Numbered from the stretch's first letter, positions 55,202 through 64,000 are shown. The stretch is DNA of 64,000 nt from Sphingobium xanthum (GCF_019737615.1 NZ_JAHKKS010000001.1:310001-374000); one strand, 5' to 3'. Made by a program: numbers and translations. The notes: a model not told the origin generated them from the letters alone.

Positions 55202-55236
55202 TGTGCCGGACCGTCTCGGTCCGGCACATTTTTTTT
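55202..55236 (+). terminator. Strong intrinsic terminator after TonB receptor
   Basis: Perfect eleven-pair stem TGTGCCGGACC against GGTCCGGCACA, five-base loop, then eight T residues. It begins ten bases after the receptor stop. Textbook rho-independent terminator. Confidence 0.95.
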
Positions 55237-55368
55237 GACCGGCGTCGAACCGACCTCTTCGCTGGCGTTGACGGGAACGGGATACATGGGCGAGGGTCTT
55301 CCTCTGTCATGTCGATCGGATAGCGCAACAAAGCGCCGCCGCCGGCAAGGCGCTGGGGGAAAGAGATA

Positions 55369-55938
55369 ATGGTCAGGGAGGCTTTGCCCGCGAGCGCTGA
55401 GCGGAACGTCAGGCAGACGGCGCCGCATGGCGGCTATTCGGTCGATGTCGTCGCGCGCCACCTCGATAACTTCTACGGCGGCGATCAGCCGAACGAAAGC
55501 GACCATCGCTACTTCCGGACCACGCGGGAGCTGGTCGTGGTCGCGCGGCGCTGGCGCAAGCTCGCCAATGACCGGATCAAGAATATCGGCCAGAACATGG
55601 CGCGCTGGGAAACGCTCTATCTGATGGCCAGCTCGGACGAGGAACTGACGCAAGGAGAGCTGGCCCGCGTGGTCGGCGTCAAGGGGCCGACCATGGTCCA
55701 TATGCTCAATTCGCTGGAGCGAGACGGCCTGATCGAGCGCTATCAGGGCGCGCAGGACAAGCGCATCACGCACAATCGCATCACGCCCAAGGGCGAGCAG
55801 GCGACGCGCGACATCATGGCGATCACCAACAATCTGCGCGCCGAGGTACTGCGCGACATCGATCCCGCCAAGCTGGACATTGCGTTGGACGTGCTCGAGG
55901 CCATCCATGCGAAGCTGGACGATCTGTCGGGAGCGTAA
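55369..55938 (+). CDS. MarR-family transcriptional regulator
   Basis: 189 aa. A roughly 45-residue N-terminal extension with SVDVVARHLDNFYGGDQPNES precedes a winged helix-turn-helix: MARWETLYLMASSDEELTQGELARVVGVKGPTMVHMLNSLERDGLIER, with wing QDKRITHNRITPKG. No sensing cysteine, so it is probably ligand-responsive (aromatic acid or CoA-thioester type). Bracketed by the TonB receptor and an alpha/beta hydrolase, it likely controls this catabolic region. The 19-base palindrome at 51326 is a candidate target. Start ATG with GGGAAAGAGA upstream. Confidence 0.88.
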   Translation: MVREALPASAERNVRQTAPHGGYSVDVVARHLDNFYGGDQPNESDHRYFRTTRELVVVARRWRKLANDRIKNIGQNMARWETLYLMASSDEELTQGELARVVGVKGPTMVHMLNSLERDGLIERYQGAQDKRITHNRITPKGEQATRDIMAITNNLRAEVLRDIDPAKLDIALDVLEAIHAKLDDLSGA

Positions 55939-56048
55939 CTTGATCCGGCTGAGTTAGTGCTCCTGCGAAGGCAGGAGCTCAAGGCCCCTGAGCCCTAGAC
56001 TCCTGCTTTCGAAGGAGAACAAGGGTGGCCCAAGCCAGATGTCGTATC

Positions 56049-57008
56049 TCAGCCGCGCCGCTTCATGAATTCGAGTACGGTCGCGTTGAACAGATCCGGC
56101 CGTTCCCAATAGCCCGAATGGCCGCACTCGGTGAACATGACGAACTCGCTGTTCGGGATCGTCCTGTTGAACAGACGGCCGAGCGGCGGCGTCGAGCCGG
56201 GATCGGCATCGCCGTAGATCAGCAGCGTCGGCGCGCTGATCTTCGCCAGGTCCGCCATGCTCGCCGGACCGCCATAGGGCTGGGCCGGCAGCCCCTGCTG
56301 CTGCACGCGTGCCTTGTGAGCGAAATCCTTCCACAGCGCCCAACCTTCCTTGGCCAGCGCGCGATAGGAAGGGCTCAGCTCATTATAGTCGTGCGGCACT
56401 GCGGCATTCCAGGCCTGGCCCACGGTAGTGAAATAAGGGGCAAGCTCGGGTGCGCCGATCAGCACGATCGAATGCGCGATCGTGATCGTGCGCGTGCGCT
56501 GCGGGTAGCGCAACGCCCAGCCCGCCGCGAGCAGCCCGCCGCCCGCCGTGCCGACGACATGGCACTTGTCGATCTTCAGATGGTCCATGAGCTGCCGCAT
56601 ATCCTCGACGGCCGTGCTACCGCCGGGATTGTCCGACGTGGTCTCGCGATAGCTGCGGCGGGAATAGCCGATCACGCGATAGCCGGCGGCTCGGAAGACC
56701 TGCTGCTGATAGCCCCAGACATGGCCGCTGCCGGTCATGGCGTGCTGTAGCACCACGACTTCACCGGGGCCGCCCGTGTCCCAGTACCAGATGTTGACGC
56801 CGTCCAGCTTCGCGATGCCCGCAGGAGCTGTCATGGCCGGGGGCAGGGGAGGCACGGTGAAGGGATTGGGATCGCGCGGTGGCAGGATCTTGCCCTTGGC
56901 TGCCGAGGTCTGGGCCTGGGCCGAGGTGGCGGCTCCCGCAAGAACGGCGGCGCCCATCAGGGCGCCGCCGGCAAGAAGGTCTCGGCGGTTGGGATTGCCG
57001 GTCGTCAT
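56049..57008 (-). CDS. Exported alpha/beta-hydrolase fold protein without nucleophile serine
   Basis: 319 aa. N-terminal Tat-like signal (NRRDLLAGGALMGA, cut near AQAQT), then an alpha/beta-hydrolase core with LQHAMTGSGHVWGYQ (oxyanion region) at 88-102. The acid Asp is in IYGDADPG and the His in ECGHSGYWERPD. The nucleophile elbow, which should be G-x-S-x-G, reads HVVGTAGGG, with Ala155 in the serine position (codon GCG, one base from TCG). It is therefore a non-hydrolytic family member or an inactivated enzyme. The remaining fold is intact and the frame undamaged. It sits between the MarR gene and a TonB receptor. Confidence 0.85.
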   Translation of the reverse strand: MTTGNPNRRDLLAGGALMGAAVLAGAATSAQAQTSAAKGKILPPRDPNPFTVPPLPPAMTAPAGIAKLDGVNIWYWDTGGPGEVVVLQHAMTGSGHVWGYQQQVFRAAGYRVIGYSRRSYRETTSDNPGGSTAVEDMRQLMDHLKIDKCHVVGTAGGGLLAAGWALRYPQRTRTITIAHSIVLIGAPELAPYFTTVGQAWNAAVPHDYNELSPSYRALAKEGWALWKDFAHKARVQQQGLPAQPYGGPASMADLAKISAPTLLIYGDADPGSTPPLGRLFNRTIPNSEFVMFTECGHSGYWERPDLFNATVLEFMKRRG

Positions 57009-57135
57009 GACGATCTCTCTCCAAAGTAAGGCATGTTGGTCAGCACCCCCTCACGTCGAGCCGGGGCGCGATGCGTCCCGCCCTTCGCCCGGACGGGCAT
57101 CACCTCGCGGCGGCGCCCGTCCGGTCGTCTGTGTC

Positions 57136-60100
57136 TTAGAACTGCACGCGCATACCGGCCTTCCAGCGCATGCCGAACGTGTCGAAATACACCGGGTTGG
57201 TCGGATAGGCGGCCGGGTTCGTGGGGCTTGTGCCCACAGCGATCGGCGGCCGCTTGTCGAACAGATTCTCGATCGTGCCGAATACCTCGATATTCTGATC
57301 CTCGGATCCGATCGGAATTTTGTAGGACATGGCGATGTTGACATAAGTCGCCGATTTCACGCGGTTGAACGAGACACTGTTCGCCGCGCTCGGGGAATAG
57401 CCAGGGTCTTCCGGCCCGATCCGCTCGACGTTGAGGATGCCCTTGCCGATATGGCGCACGCCGACGGTGTAGTTGAAACGATCCGTCGTATAGCCGACCA
57501 GCGCATTCCACATCCATTTCGGCGTGGGGTAGAAGTCGCCGCCTTCGATGACGGGACCGGTCTGTCCGGCATAGTCCCTCGCCACGGCACCGGGACCCTG
57601 CTGCACGATGAAGTCATATTGGTGATTGAGCAGGAAGCGCGCGTCGAGAGCGCCGGGCAGTGACGCCGCTATGTCCGACAGCGGCAGGCGGTAAGACGCC
57701 TCGAAGTCGAAACCGCGCACTGTCATCAGCCCGACATTCGCCGAACCGGCATCGACGCGGGTGATGTCGGTGGGTGAGGCGAAGGTCACCCGGTGGCACA
57801 ACAGATTGGCTCCGATGCAAAGATCGACCACGCGCTGTCCGCTGAGGTTGCTGATCGCATCCTTCAGCTTGATCTGGTACCAGTCGAGCGACACACGGAA
57901 GCCCGGCAGGAACTGCGGTGAGAAGACCGCGCCGATGGTCGTGGTGTCCGCCTTTTCCGGAGCGAGGGTGAAATTGCCGCCGCTGTAGATCGGCGTCGCA
58001 TCCGCCGCGTCTGCGCCAGGCGTTCCGCCGACGGCGGGATTCGTCTTGTTCGGATTTTGCACACGCCCCTGAGCCGTGCCCGATTCGGTCGGAGCCGTCT
58101 TCAGGAACAGTTCGCGGAAGCCGGCTGCCCGGAAGTCGCGCGACTGGGTGGCGCGCAGACGCAGCCCGCCCGCGATGTCGTAGATGCCACCGATCTTCCA
58201 GCTGGTGCCGTTCACCGTACGCGACTGGTTGGTGAGGGTGTCGGTGCTCTTGTTTTTCGTGAAGCGGACGGCGCCATTGAGTTCCAGCATCTCGCCCAGC
58301 GCGAAATCGCGGAATACCGGGATATTCGTCTCGGCGAAGCCTTCGACAACCCTGATCTTGCCAGCATAATCGAGGCCGAACGAGAAGGCGAAGTCGTTCG
58401 GGTTCACGCCGCCATGGGTCACGTCGCCCTTTTCATCGCGATAGTCCACGCCCAGCGCCATGCTGATCGGGCCGGCGCCCCAGGGATCGACTAGGTCGCC
58501 CTGGACACTGCCCGCGAGCACATGCTGCCGAAATTCGAAATCCTCGACGGCCGGCCGCCAGGCGAAGGCGATGGCATCGGCGCTCATGTTGCCGCTGCCG
58601 AACAGATTGAGCGGTCTGCACGCGGCGTTGAGCGCTCTCAGTCCGGCGACATAGTCGCTCGAGAACCGCCCCGTCGCCACGCCGGCCGAAATGACGCTCT
58701 CGTCGAGCGGACGGCAAACGATCTGGCTGTTGGGGTTGTTGGGATCCTGCCGCACGGCATCGATCGCCATGAAGAAGGCGTCGTTGTGGCGCGAATAACG
58801 AACGGACGAGTGCCGCTTGTTCTTGCCATATTGATAGTAGAAGTCCCAGGTCCAGTTCGCGAACAGCTCACCATTGAGGCCCAGCACGCCGCGGAACGCC
58901 TGAGCATCGACCGAAAGCTCGTTGTCCAACTCGTCATCAGGGTCCTTGCCCAAGCTGAACGTGTAGGGCGCGATCGGGTAAGGCGACGAACCCGGCGCCT
59001 GCGGCGCGTTCATGATCGCCGCCACGGAAGCGGGAAGAAAGGCGTTGTCGGCCCGGATCGACATCGTCGAGCGCGTGGCTGCCGTCAGCGAGCGGCTGTT
59101 CGCCTTCCGATCCGCATAAGAGAGTTCCGTGGAGACCGTCAGCGTGTCGGTAAGATCGTACCGGCCGGCGAGATAGGTCGAGTAACGGCGCACGGGCGTC
59201 TGGATATATTGATCGCGATAGGCGGAGTCATTGTCGCCGCCGTGCGCGACGCCGCCGACGAGCTTGGGCCCATAGAGGCCGGGATCGTAGGGGATCAGCC
59301 TTTTGCCGTCAGGCGTGAAGACTTTGTCTATCAACTCCGGCGGCGGGTTAATCGCGGGGAAGATCGCGCTGTAAACGGAGCCGGTGGTGCTTCCCCCCTG
59401 GTAGAAGTTGCGGATCACGCCGTCGATGGCGTTGTAGACGAGGCCGAGGCCCGGCCCGATGATATATTGAGGCAGGCCGAAGCCGACCGATCCCGGCACG
59501 TTGTAGCCGGATGTATTGTTGCTGCTCGAGCGGCCGGCCTGGTTCTGGTTGAGCGTCGTGCGATCGTTGATGTTGTAGTCGGGACGTATGGTGCCCTGGT
59601 TCAGGACCGTGCCCCAGCTTTCGCCGCACCAGTCGCGCGTGTCCGCGCATTGCTGGATGCCCCAGTTCCGCTGATATTCACCGCCGACCATGATGTGACC
59701 GCGCCCGTCGCCGAACTTGAGGCCATAGGCAGCTGCGGCGTGGAACGACTTGCCGTCGCCACGACCAGTCTGGCCATAGTCGAGTTGGCCCTTGAAGCCT
59801 TCGAGATTGTTGTCGAGAATGATGTTGACGACACCGGCGATGGCATCGGAGCCATAGGCGGCCGAGGCGCCGCCGGTGACCGTCTCGACGCGGCCGATCA
59901 TGACCGAGGGAATGAGGTTGAGATCGACCTGGCCGCCATCCGAGGTCGGGATGAAGCGCCGCGTGTTGACCAGCGTCAGCGTGCGCGTGCCGAAGGTCGG
60001 GTTCAGGCCGCGCAGGTTGGCGAATTGCGAACCGGCGTTGGCCGACAGGCTGGTGCCCGAGGTGGCATCGGACTGTGAGGCGATGTTCTGCGGCATGAGC

Positions 60101-60345
60101 TTGACCACTTCGGCCGCGTTGGTCTGGCCGAGCTGCTGGATCAGCCCCGAGTCGACGACGGTCACGGGGACCGGCGAGTCGAAGCCGTTCTTCTTGATGC
60201 GCGACCCGGTGACGAGGATTTCGCCCACATCGGCGCTTTCCGCCGCTGCCGCCGTGTCCGTCTGCGCAAAGCTGGCCGTTGGCATCATCAGGGCCGCAAC
60301 GGCGGTCCCGCAAACGAGTATGGCCCTTTTCGATGAGATATTCAT
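57136..60345 (-). CDS. Large TonB-dependent receptor
   Basis: 1069 aa outer-membrane receptor from the ATG at 60345 (GGGGAG five bases upstream). Signal peptide (cut near SFAQT). The plug has EILVTGSRIKKNGFDSPVPV and LRGLNPTFGTRTLTLVNTRR, then VETVTGGASAAYGSDAIAGV. The long barrel carries large extracellular loops with paired cysteines (QQCADTRDWCGESW) and ends WKAGMRVQF. Same receptor group as the gene at 52273. The ECF sigma factor immediately upstream on the same strand probably controls it. Substrate unknown. Confidence 0.93.
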   Translation of the reverse strand: MNISSKRAILVCGTAVAALMMPTASFAQTDTAAAAESADVGEILVTGSRIKKNGFDSPVPVTVVDSGLIQQLGQTNAAEVVKLMPQNIASQSDATSGTSLSANAGSQFANLRGLNPTFGTRTLTLVNTRRFIPTSDGGQVDLNLIPSVMIGRVETVTGGASAAYGSDAIAGVVNIILDNNLEGFKGQLDYGQTGRGDGKSFHAAAAYGLKFGDGRGHIMVGGEYQRNWGIQQCADTRDWCGESWGTVLNQGTIRPDYNINDRTTLNQNQAGRSSSNNTSGYNVPGSVGFGLPQYIIGPGLGLVYNAIDGVIRNFYQGGSTTGSVYSAIFPAINPPPELIDKVFTPDGKRLIPYDPGLYGPKLVGGVAHGGDNDSAYRDQYIQTPVRRYSTYLAGRYDLTDTLTVSTELSYADRKANSRSLTAATRSTMSIRADNAFLPASVAAIMNAPQAPGSSPYPIAPYTFSLGKDPDDELDNELSVDAQAFRGVLGLNGELFANWTWDFYYQYGKNKRHSSVRYSRHNDAFFMAIDAVRQDPNNPNSQIVCRPLDESVISAGVATGRFSSDYVAGLRALNAACRPLNLFGSGNMSADAIAFAWRPAVEDFEFRQHVLAGSVQGDLVDPWGAGPISMALGVDYRDEKGDVTHGGVNPNDFAFSFGLDYAGKIRVVEGFAETNIPVFRDFALGEMLELNGAVRFTKNKSTDTLTNQSRTVNGTSWKIGGIYDIAGGLRLRATQSRDFRAAGFRELFLKTAPTESGTAQGRVQNPNKTNPAVGGTPGADAADATPIYSGGNFTLAPEKADTTTIGAVFSPQFLPGFRVSLDWYQIKLKDAISNLSGQRVVDLCIGANLLCHRVTFASPTDITRVDAGSANVGLMTVRGFDFEASYRLPLSDIAASLPGALDARFLLNHQYDFIVQQGPGAVARDYAGQTGPVIEGGDFYPTPKWMWNALVGYTTDRFNYTVGVRHIGKGILNVERIGPEDPGYSPSAANSVSFNRVKSATYVNIAMSYKIPIGSEDQNIEVFGTIENLFDKRPPIAVGTSPTNPAAYPTNPVYFDTFGMRWKAGMRVQF

Positions 60346-60476
60346 GCTCACTCCCCTACTCCGGCTGCATTGGTCGCAGGCCCTGTTAGGGAGAAGATGC
60401 GCGGTGGGATGAAACCCGCCGCCGTGACGCAAAATTTCTGCCTGGCGAAAACTGCCGGCCCTGCGGCACCGCCGCC

Positions 60477-61076
60477 TCAGGAGCGGATTTCCCAACCCTC
60501 CATCACGTCCGCGCCTGTTCGGCCGAGCTGACGGACGAAGCTCGACAGGCTGCGGGAGAGGCACTTCTGGACAGCGTTCGCCGTCATGCCCAGCCGGTCG
60601 CCGATCTCGTTGTGCGACAGGCCATGGGACAGGCGCAGCGTCATCGCCGTGCGGCTGGCCTTGGGCAGATCGGCGATCATGCTCGCGAGCAGCCGCAACT
60701 GCTGGCGGTCGGCCGCCTGAACGTCAGGCCCGGGCTCGTCCGACGCGATGCCGATCTGCTCGATCTGCTCGACTGCCTGAATGTCCACGACGCGCGAGCG
60801 GCGCGCGTGCATGAGCACGACAGAGCGCGCCGCCTGGAAGAAATAAGCGCGCGGATAGCGGATGCTCTCGACATCATCGAGCGTGGCGAGCTTCGCATAA
60901 GTCTCCTGGACGATGTCGTCGATGTCGAGATCATGCGGCACGCGCCAGCGCAGGAGCTGCGCGCGCAGTGCGGGTTCATGGGGCAAGATGTTCCGGCTGA
61001 GCCACGCGGCGCGCGCGTTCGAAAAATCGAACGAGCGTGGCAATGCGTGCCGCTCCCTTCTGCTTCCCTCCGGCAT
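60477..61076 (-). CDS. ECF sigma-70 family RNA polymerase sigma factor
   Basis: 199 aa. Sigma region 2 includes DIDDIVQETYAKLATLDD and IRYPRAYFFQAARSVVLMHARR. Region 4 is LPKASRTAMTLRLSHGLSHNEIGDRLGMTANAVQKCLSRSL. This is the FecI-like iron/TonB-receptor class. Start ATG at 61076 with AAGGTGGG upstream. The 131-base gap to the TonB receptor on the same strand suggests regulation of that gene. No FecR-type anti-sigma lies on either side, which is unusual for the FecI group. How it is activated is unknown. Confidence 0.92.
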   Translation of the reverse strand: MPEGSRRERHALPRSFDFSNARAAWLSRNILPHEPALRAQLLRWRVPHDLDIDDIVQETYAKLATLDDVESIRYPRAYFFQAARSVVLMHARRSRVVDIQAVEQIEQIGIASDEPGPDVQAADRQQLRLLASMIADLPKASRTAMTLRLSHGLSHNEIGDRLGMTANAVQKCLSRSLSSFVRQLGRTGADVMEGWEIRS

Positions 61077-61228
61077 TTTCCCACCTTGCGTGGTGCTATT
61101 GTGTTTGGCATGCACTGCCGTGCCGCAAAACATAACATGATAAGTATATCCCCGCCGGCAAGCTGTCAACGAGGCGATCCTGCCTCGAATGCCGGTGCCG
61201 CAATGGGAAAGACCGGAGAGTCAGCAAG

Positions 61229-62923
61229 ATGAAGAAACTGATCAATGACCCCGTTCATGTGGTCGATGAGATGGTGGAGGGCCTTGTCCGCGCGGACGAC
61301 CGCCTGATTCTCCTTGCCGACGAGACCGTCATCGTCCGAGCGGACTACGATGCGGTGAAGCAGGCGGGCAGGGTCGCGATCCTTTCGGGCGGCGGCTCGG
61401 GCCATGAGCCGGCCCATGCCGGCTATGTCGGTGCGGGCATGCTGACCGGCGCGATCGCCGGTGCCGTCTTCACCTCGCCGAGCGTCGATGCGGTGCTGAA
61501 GGCGATCCTGACGGTCGGCGGCGCGGCGGGCGTGCTGCTCATCATCAAGAATTATACGGGCGACAAGCTCAATTTCGGCCTCGCCGCCGAGTTTGCGCGG
61601 GCGCGCGGTATTCCGGTCGAGATGGTCATTGTGGGTGACGACGTCGCGCTCGGTGACGGCAATGTTGCGGTCGGGCGTCGGGGCATTGCGGGCACGATTC
61701 TCATCCACAAGATCGCAGGTGCGGCGGCCGATGCGGGACTCAGCCTCGCGCATGTGCGCGACGAGGCGCAGGCGGCGGCCGACAATCTTGCCAGCATGGG
61801 CCTCAGCCTCACGCCCTGCACGGTGCCTGCCGCCGGCAAGCCCGGCTTCGAGCTCGGCGAGGACGAAGTCGAGTTCGGCCTCGGCATTCATGGCGAGAGT
61901 GGCGTGCGCCGGGGCAAGATCGCCCCGGTGGACGAGATGCTGGAGGAATTGCTTGCCCAGATCGTCAAATATGGTGGCTACAAGAGCGGCGATCGGGTCG
62001 CGTTGCTGGTCAATGGCCTTGGCGGCACGCCCGCGCTCGAGCTGGCCATCGTGACGCGCTATGCGCTGCGGCGGCTGGCCGAACTGGGCATCAACGTTGA
62101 GGCCGCGATGAGCGGGACGTTCCTGAGCGCGCTCGAAATGGCGGGCTGCTCGCTCTCGCTGCTGCGCCTTGACGAGACGCGCGCTGGCCGCTTGCTGGCG
62201 CCGACGCAAGCGGCCGCCTGGGTGCCGCCGAGCCGTCCGGCCGACGAGGTCCGGCGCACCGCCGCGATCGACCTCGGCATCGACGACAGCATCGTCGGTC
62301 CGCAATGGAGCGCCGGGCACGCCGCTGTCTTCGCCAGCGCCATCCACTCCGTCACGGCTGCCCTGCGCGCAGCCGAGCCGGAACTGACGCGGCTCGACAG
62401 TGCAGTCGGCGATGGCGATCTCGGCATCAGCATGTCGCGCGGCGCGGACAGCATCGAGGCGGCCTTCGCCACGCTCGACCTTGAGCATCCGGCCCGCGCG
62501 CTAGCGCAGGTCTCGGCCCTGCTGCGGCGCTGGCTCGGCGGAACGTCCGGCCCGCTCTACGCCATGTTCGTGTTGCGTGCGGCCTCGACCCTGACGCAGG
62601 AGGAGCGCGCCGAGGACCCGGCTGCATGGGGGCGGGCGCTCAAGGCGGCCTGCTTCGGCATGATGGAGCTTGGCGGCGCATCGCCGGGCGACCGCACGAT
62701 GCTGGATGCGCTCGTACCTGCCGCCGATGCTTTTGCGGCCGCGTCGGGCGATGCCGCCACGCGGATCGCCGCGATGCACGAAGCCGCACTGGCCGGTGCC
62801 GAAGCGACGCGGGCAATGCAGCCGCGCCGTGGCCGCTCCAGCTATATTGGCGACCGCGCGACCGGCCATCCCGATCCGGGTGCCGTCGCGGTGTCGATCT
62901 GGATGGGCGCACTCCGGGGCTGA
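61229..62923 (+). CDS. Dihydroxyacetone kinase, DhaK-DhaL fusion
   Basis: ATP-dependent kinase of dihydroxyacetone (or a similar triose or sugar ketone), 564 aa. The N-terminal DhaK domain has LSGGGSGHEPAHAGYVG and the substrate-binding His221 in GLGIHGESGV. The C-terminal DhaL domain, from about residue 365, has DSAVGDGDLG (Mg-ATP site) and GGTSGPLY. This matches the single-chain Citrobacter/eukaryote-type enzyme rather than the PTS-dependent DhaKLM. The ATG follows GGAGAGTCAGC. A putative esterase starts 14 bases after its stop, so both are probably one operon. No glycerol dehydrogenase is visible. Confidence 0.93.
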   Translation: MKKLINDPVHVVDEMVEGLVRADDRLILLADETVIVRADYDAVKQAGRVAILSGGGSGHEPAHAGYVGAGMLTGAIAGAVFTSPSVDAVLKAILTVGGAAGVLLIIKNYTGDKLNFGLAAEFARARGIPVEMVIVGDDVALGDGNVAVGRRGIAGTILIHKIAGAAADAGLSLAHVRDEAQAAADNLASMGLSLTPCTVPAAGKPGFELGEDEVEFGLGIHGESGVRRGKIAPVDEMLEELLAQIVKYGGYKSGDRVALLVNGLGGTPALELAIVTRYALRRLAELGINVEAAMSGTFLSALEMAGCSLSLLRLDETRAGRLLAPTQAAAWVPPSRPADEVRRTAAIDLGIDDSIVGPQWSAGHAAVFASAIHSVTAALRAAEPELTRLDSAVGDGDLGISMSRGADSIEAAFATLDLEHPARALAQVSALLRRWLGGTSGPLYAMFVLRAASTLTQEERAEDPAAWGRALKAACFGMMELGGASPGDRTMLDALVPAADAFAAASGDAATRIAAMHEAALAGAEATRAMQPRRGRSSYIGDRATGHPDPGAVAVSIWMGALRG

Positions 62924-62937
62924 ACAGGAGCAGGATC

Positions 62938-63933
62938 ATGGCCGATCAGGAAGCGCCTTTCACCCCGGTTCGCGTCGGGGCGCGCGACATATTCCCGCCT
63001 TCGACGATCAGTCCCGCCGCGCAAAAGGCCCTGTCGGACGGCGCGGCAGGGCCGGGCCTGAGCTGGCCTGCCGCCGACAATGCGGATGGCTGGCGGCGCA
63101 ACGCGGCGGAGAGCGACGCCAACTGGGAGAAGATGGCGGCGCCGTTGCTCGCCACGATCAGGGCGACCATCGACACGACTCATATCGCGGGCGTGCTCTG
63201 CTATGATTGCGCGCCGAGCGACGGCGTCGCGGCCGACAGCCCGGTCTATCTCTTCGTCCATGGCGGTGCGTTCGTCGTGGGTGGCGGCGCGTTTGCCAAA
63301 CTGCTGGGCGCGCGCGCCTCCGTCCGGCTTGGCGCGCGGACGGTCTCTGTGGACTATCGCATGCCGCCGGATCATCCCTTTCCAGCGGCGCCGGAGGATG
63401 TCGTCGCCGTCTACAGGGCGCTGCTGGAGACCGTCGATCCACGGCGCATCGTCATCGGCGGCAGCTCGGCGGGCGGCAACATTGCAGCGGCGGCGACGCT
63501 CATGATCCGCGACCGGGGTATACCCATGCCGGCTGGCACCGTGTTGATGACACCAGAGGTGGATTTGACCGAATCGGGCGACAGCTTCCGCACCAATGAG
63601 GATCTCGACGTCGTGCTGCGGCGCGGCCTGACGGAAGCCAATGCGATCTATGCCAATGGCCACGACCTGACCGATCCCTATCTCTCGCCCTCGTTCGCGG
63701 ACTTCACCAAGGGCTTCCCGCCGACCCTGATCCAGACCGGCACGCGCGATCTCTTCCTGTCCAACTCGGTGCTCATCCACCGCAAGCTGCGCAATGCCGG
63801 TATCGATGCCGAGCTCCATGTCTGGGAAGCCATGCCGCATGGCGGCTTCCTGCCGAGCGAAGCGCCGGAGAATGAGGATATCCAGAAGGAAGTGGCGCGC
63901 TTCATTCGGCGCGTGACGGGCACGGCGGGCTGA
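62938..63933 (+). CDS. HSL-type alpha/beta hydrolase (acetyl-esterase-like)
   Basis: 331 aa of the hormone-sensitive-lipase family. The HGGAF oxyanion motif is at about 108-112 (LFVHGGAFVVG). The nucleophile elbow GSSAGGN has Ser177. Acid Asp lies in TGTRDLFL, and the base His in EAMPHGGF. All catalytic residues are present, so it should be an active carboxylesterase. No signal peptide, so cytoplasmic. Located 14 bases after the dihydroxyacetone kinase gene with AGGAGCAGG upstream. It may deacylate a polyol or ketose ester before phosphorylation, an inference from context only. Confidence 0.92.
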   Translation: MADQEAPFTPVRVGARDIFPPSTISPAAQKALSDGAAGPGLSWPAADNADGWRRNAAESDANWEKMAAPLLATIRATIDTTHIAGVLCYDCAPSDGVAADSPVYLFVHGGAFVVGGGAFAKLLGARASVRLGARTVSVDYRMPPDHPFPAAPEDVVAVYRALLETVDPRRIVIGGSSAGGNIAAAATLMIRDRGIPMPAGTVLMTPEVDLTESGDSFRTNEDLDVVLRRGLTEANAIYANGHDLTDPYLSPSFADFTKGFPPTLIQTGTRDLFLSNSVLIHRKLRNAGIDAELHVWEAMPHGGFLPSEAPENEDIQKEVARFIRRVTGTAG

Positions 63934-64000
63934 GCAGGGTAGAGGCAGGGCGGATGAAGTTCGCCGCAAGGGCTGATTTGGGGTGGAGAGCCGTCACTAA

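Noticed and set aside
58522-60078. 518-residue plus-strand frame opposite the second TonB receptor
   Set aside because: Same mirrored-codon effect. No start signal or recognisable domain.

Overview
The window is 64 kb of high-GC, densely coding chromosomal DNA from an alphaproteobacterium, almost certainly a sphingomonad (Sphingobium/Novosphingobium-like). The signs are a ligDFEG beta-aryl-ether cluster in the same gene order and closely similar to the one I recall from Sphingobium sp. SYK-6, two PEPxxW-type C-terminal sorting-signal proteins, several very large TonB-dependent receptors, an ScfR/isocitrate lyase pair and an OprP/O-type phosphate porin. I see no tRNA, rRNA, CRISPR array, prophage or transposase.

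Layout. 1-3143: 3' end of pgm and glgX (glycogen/alpha-glucan metabolism). 3295-7013: ligD-ligF-ligE-ligG, the Calpha-oxidation and glutathione-dependent ether cleavage pathway for lignin dimers, with a terminator-like hairpin after ligD and two unrelated palindromic intergenic repeats inside the operon. 7104-12000: a TTG-start membrane protein, two PEP-CTERM proteins and a TonB-receptor-like protein. 12321-15982: membrane protein, DUF2141 protein, GT4 glycosyltransferase and DUF2334 deacetylase, probably a cell-envelope glycoconjugate cassette. 16890-20364: a Slam-like outer-membrane translocon paired with a TbpB-like surface lipoprotein that carries a long Pro-Thr linker encoded by a hexanucleotide microsatellite. 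20869-28380: LplT-like MFS, pgsA, moaDE, ohr/ohrR with operator palindromes, oxyR, a TauE exporter and a CysE-like acetyltransferase. 28516-38479: a phosphate regulon (porin, phoR-pstSCAB-phoU-phoB) with two recognisable Pho boxes. 38580-41208: a small HPr-rel-A-type cassette (Tat-signal protein, PqqD-like protein, HprK-like kinase, nucleotidyltransferase), the least understood system here. 41215-46182: gph, glmU, vapBC and glmS. 46332-49654: scfR divergent from aceA with a perfect 19-bp palindrome between them. 50094-63933: a catabolic/uptake region with an amidohydrolase, a carboxymuconolactone-decarboxylase-like protein, two TonB receptors, a MarR regulator, an alpha/beta hydrolase lacking the nucleophile serine, an ECF sigma factor without FecR, a DhaK-DhaL fusion and an HSL-type esterase.

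Most promising for something new: the HPr-rel-A cassette with its candidate secreted substrate, the Slam/TbpB-like pair, the alpha/beta-hydrolase with an Ala in the nucleophile elbow, and the structured untranslated segment before vapBC. Coordinates of palindromes and motifs were read by eye. Family assignments rest on motif recognition and memory of family sequences, not on database searches.
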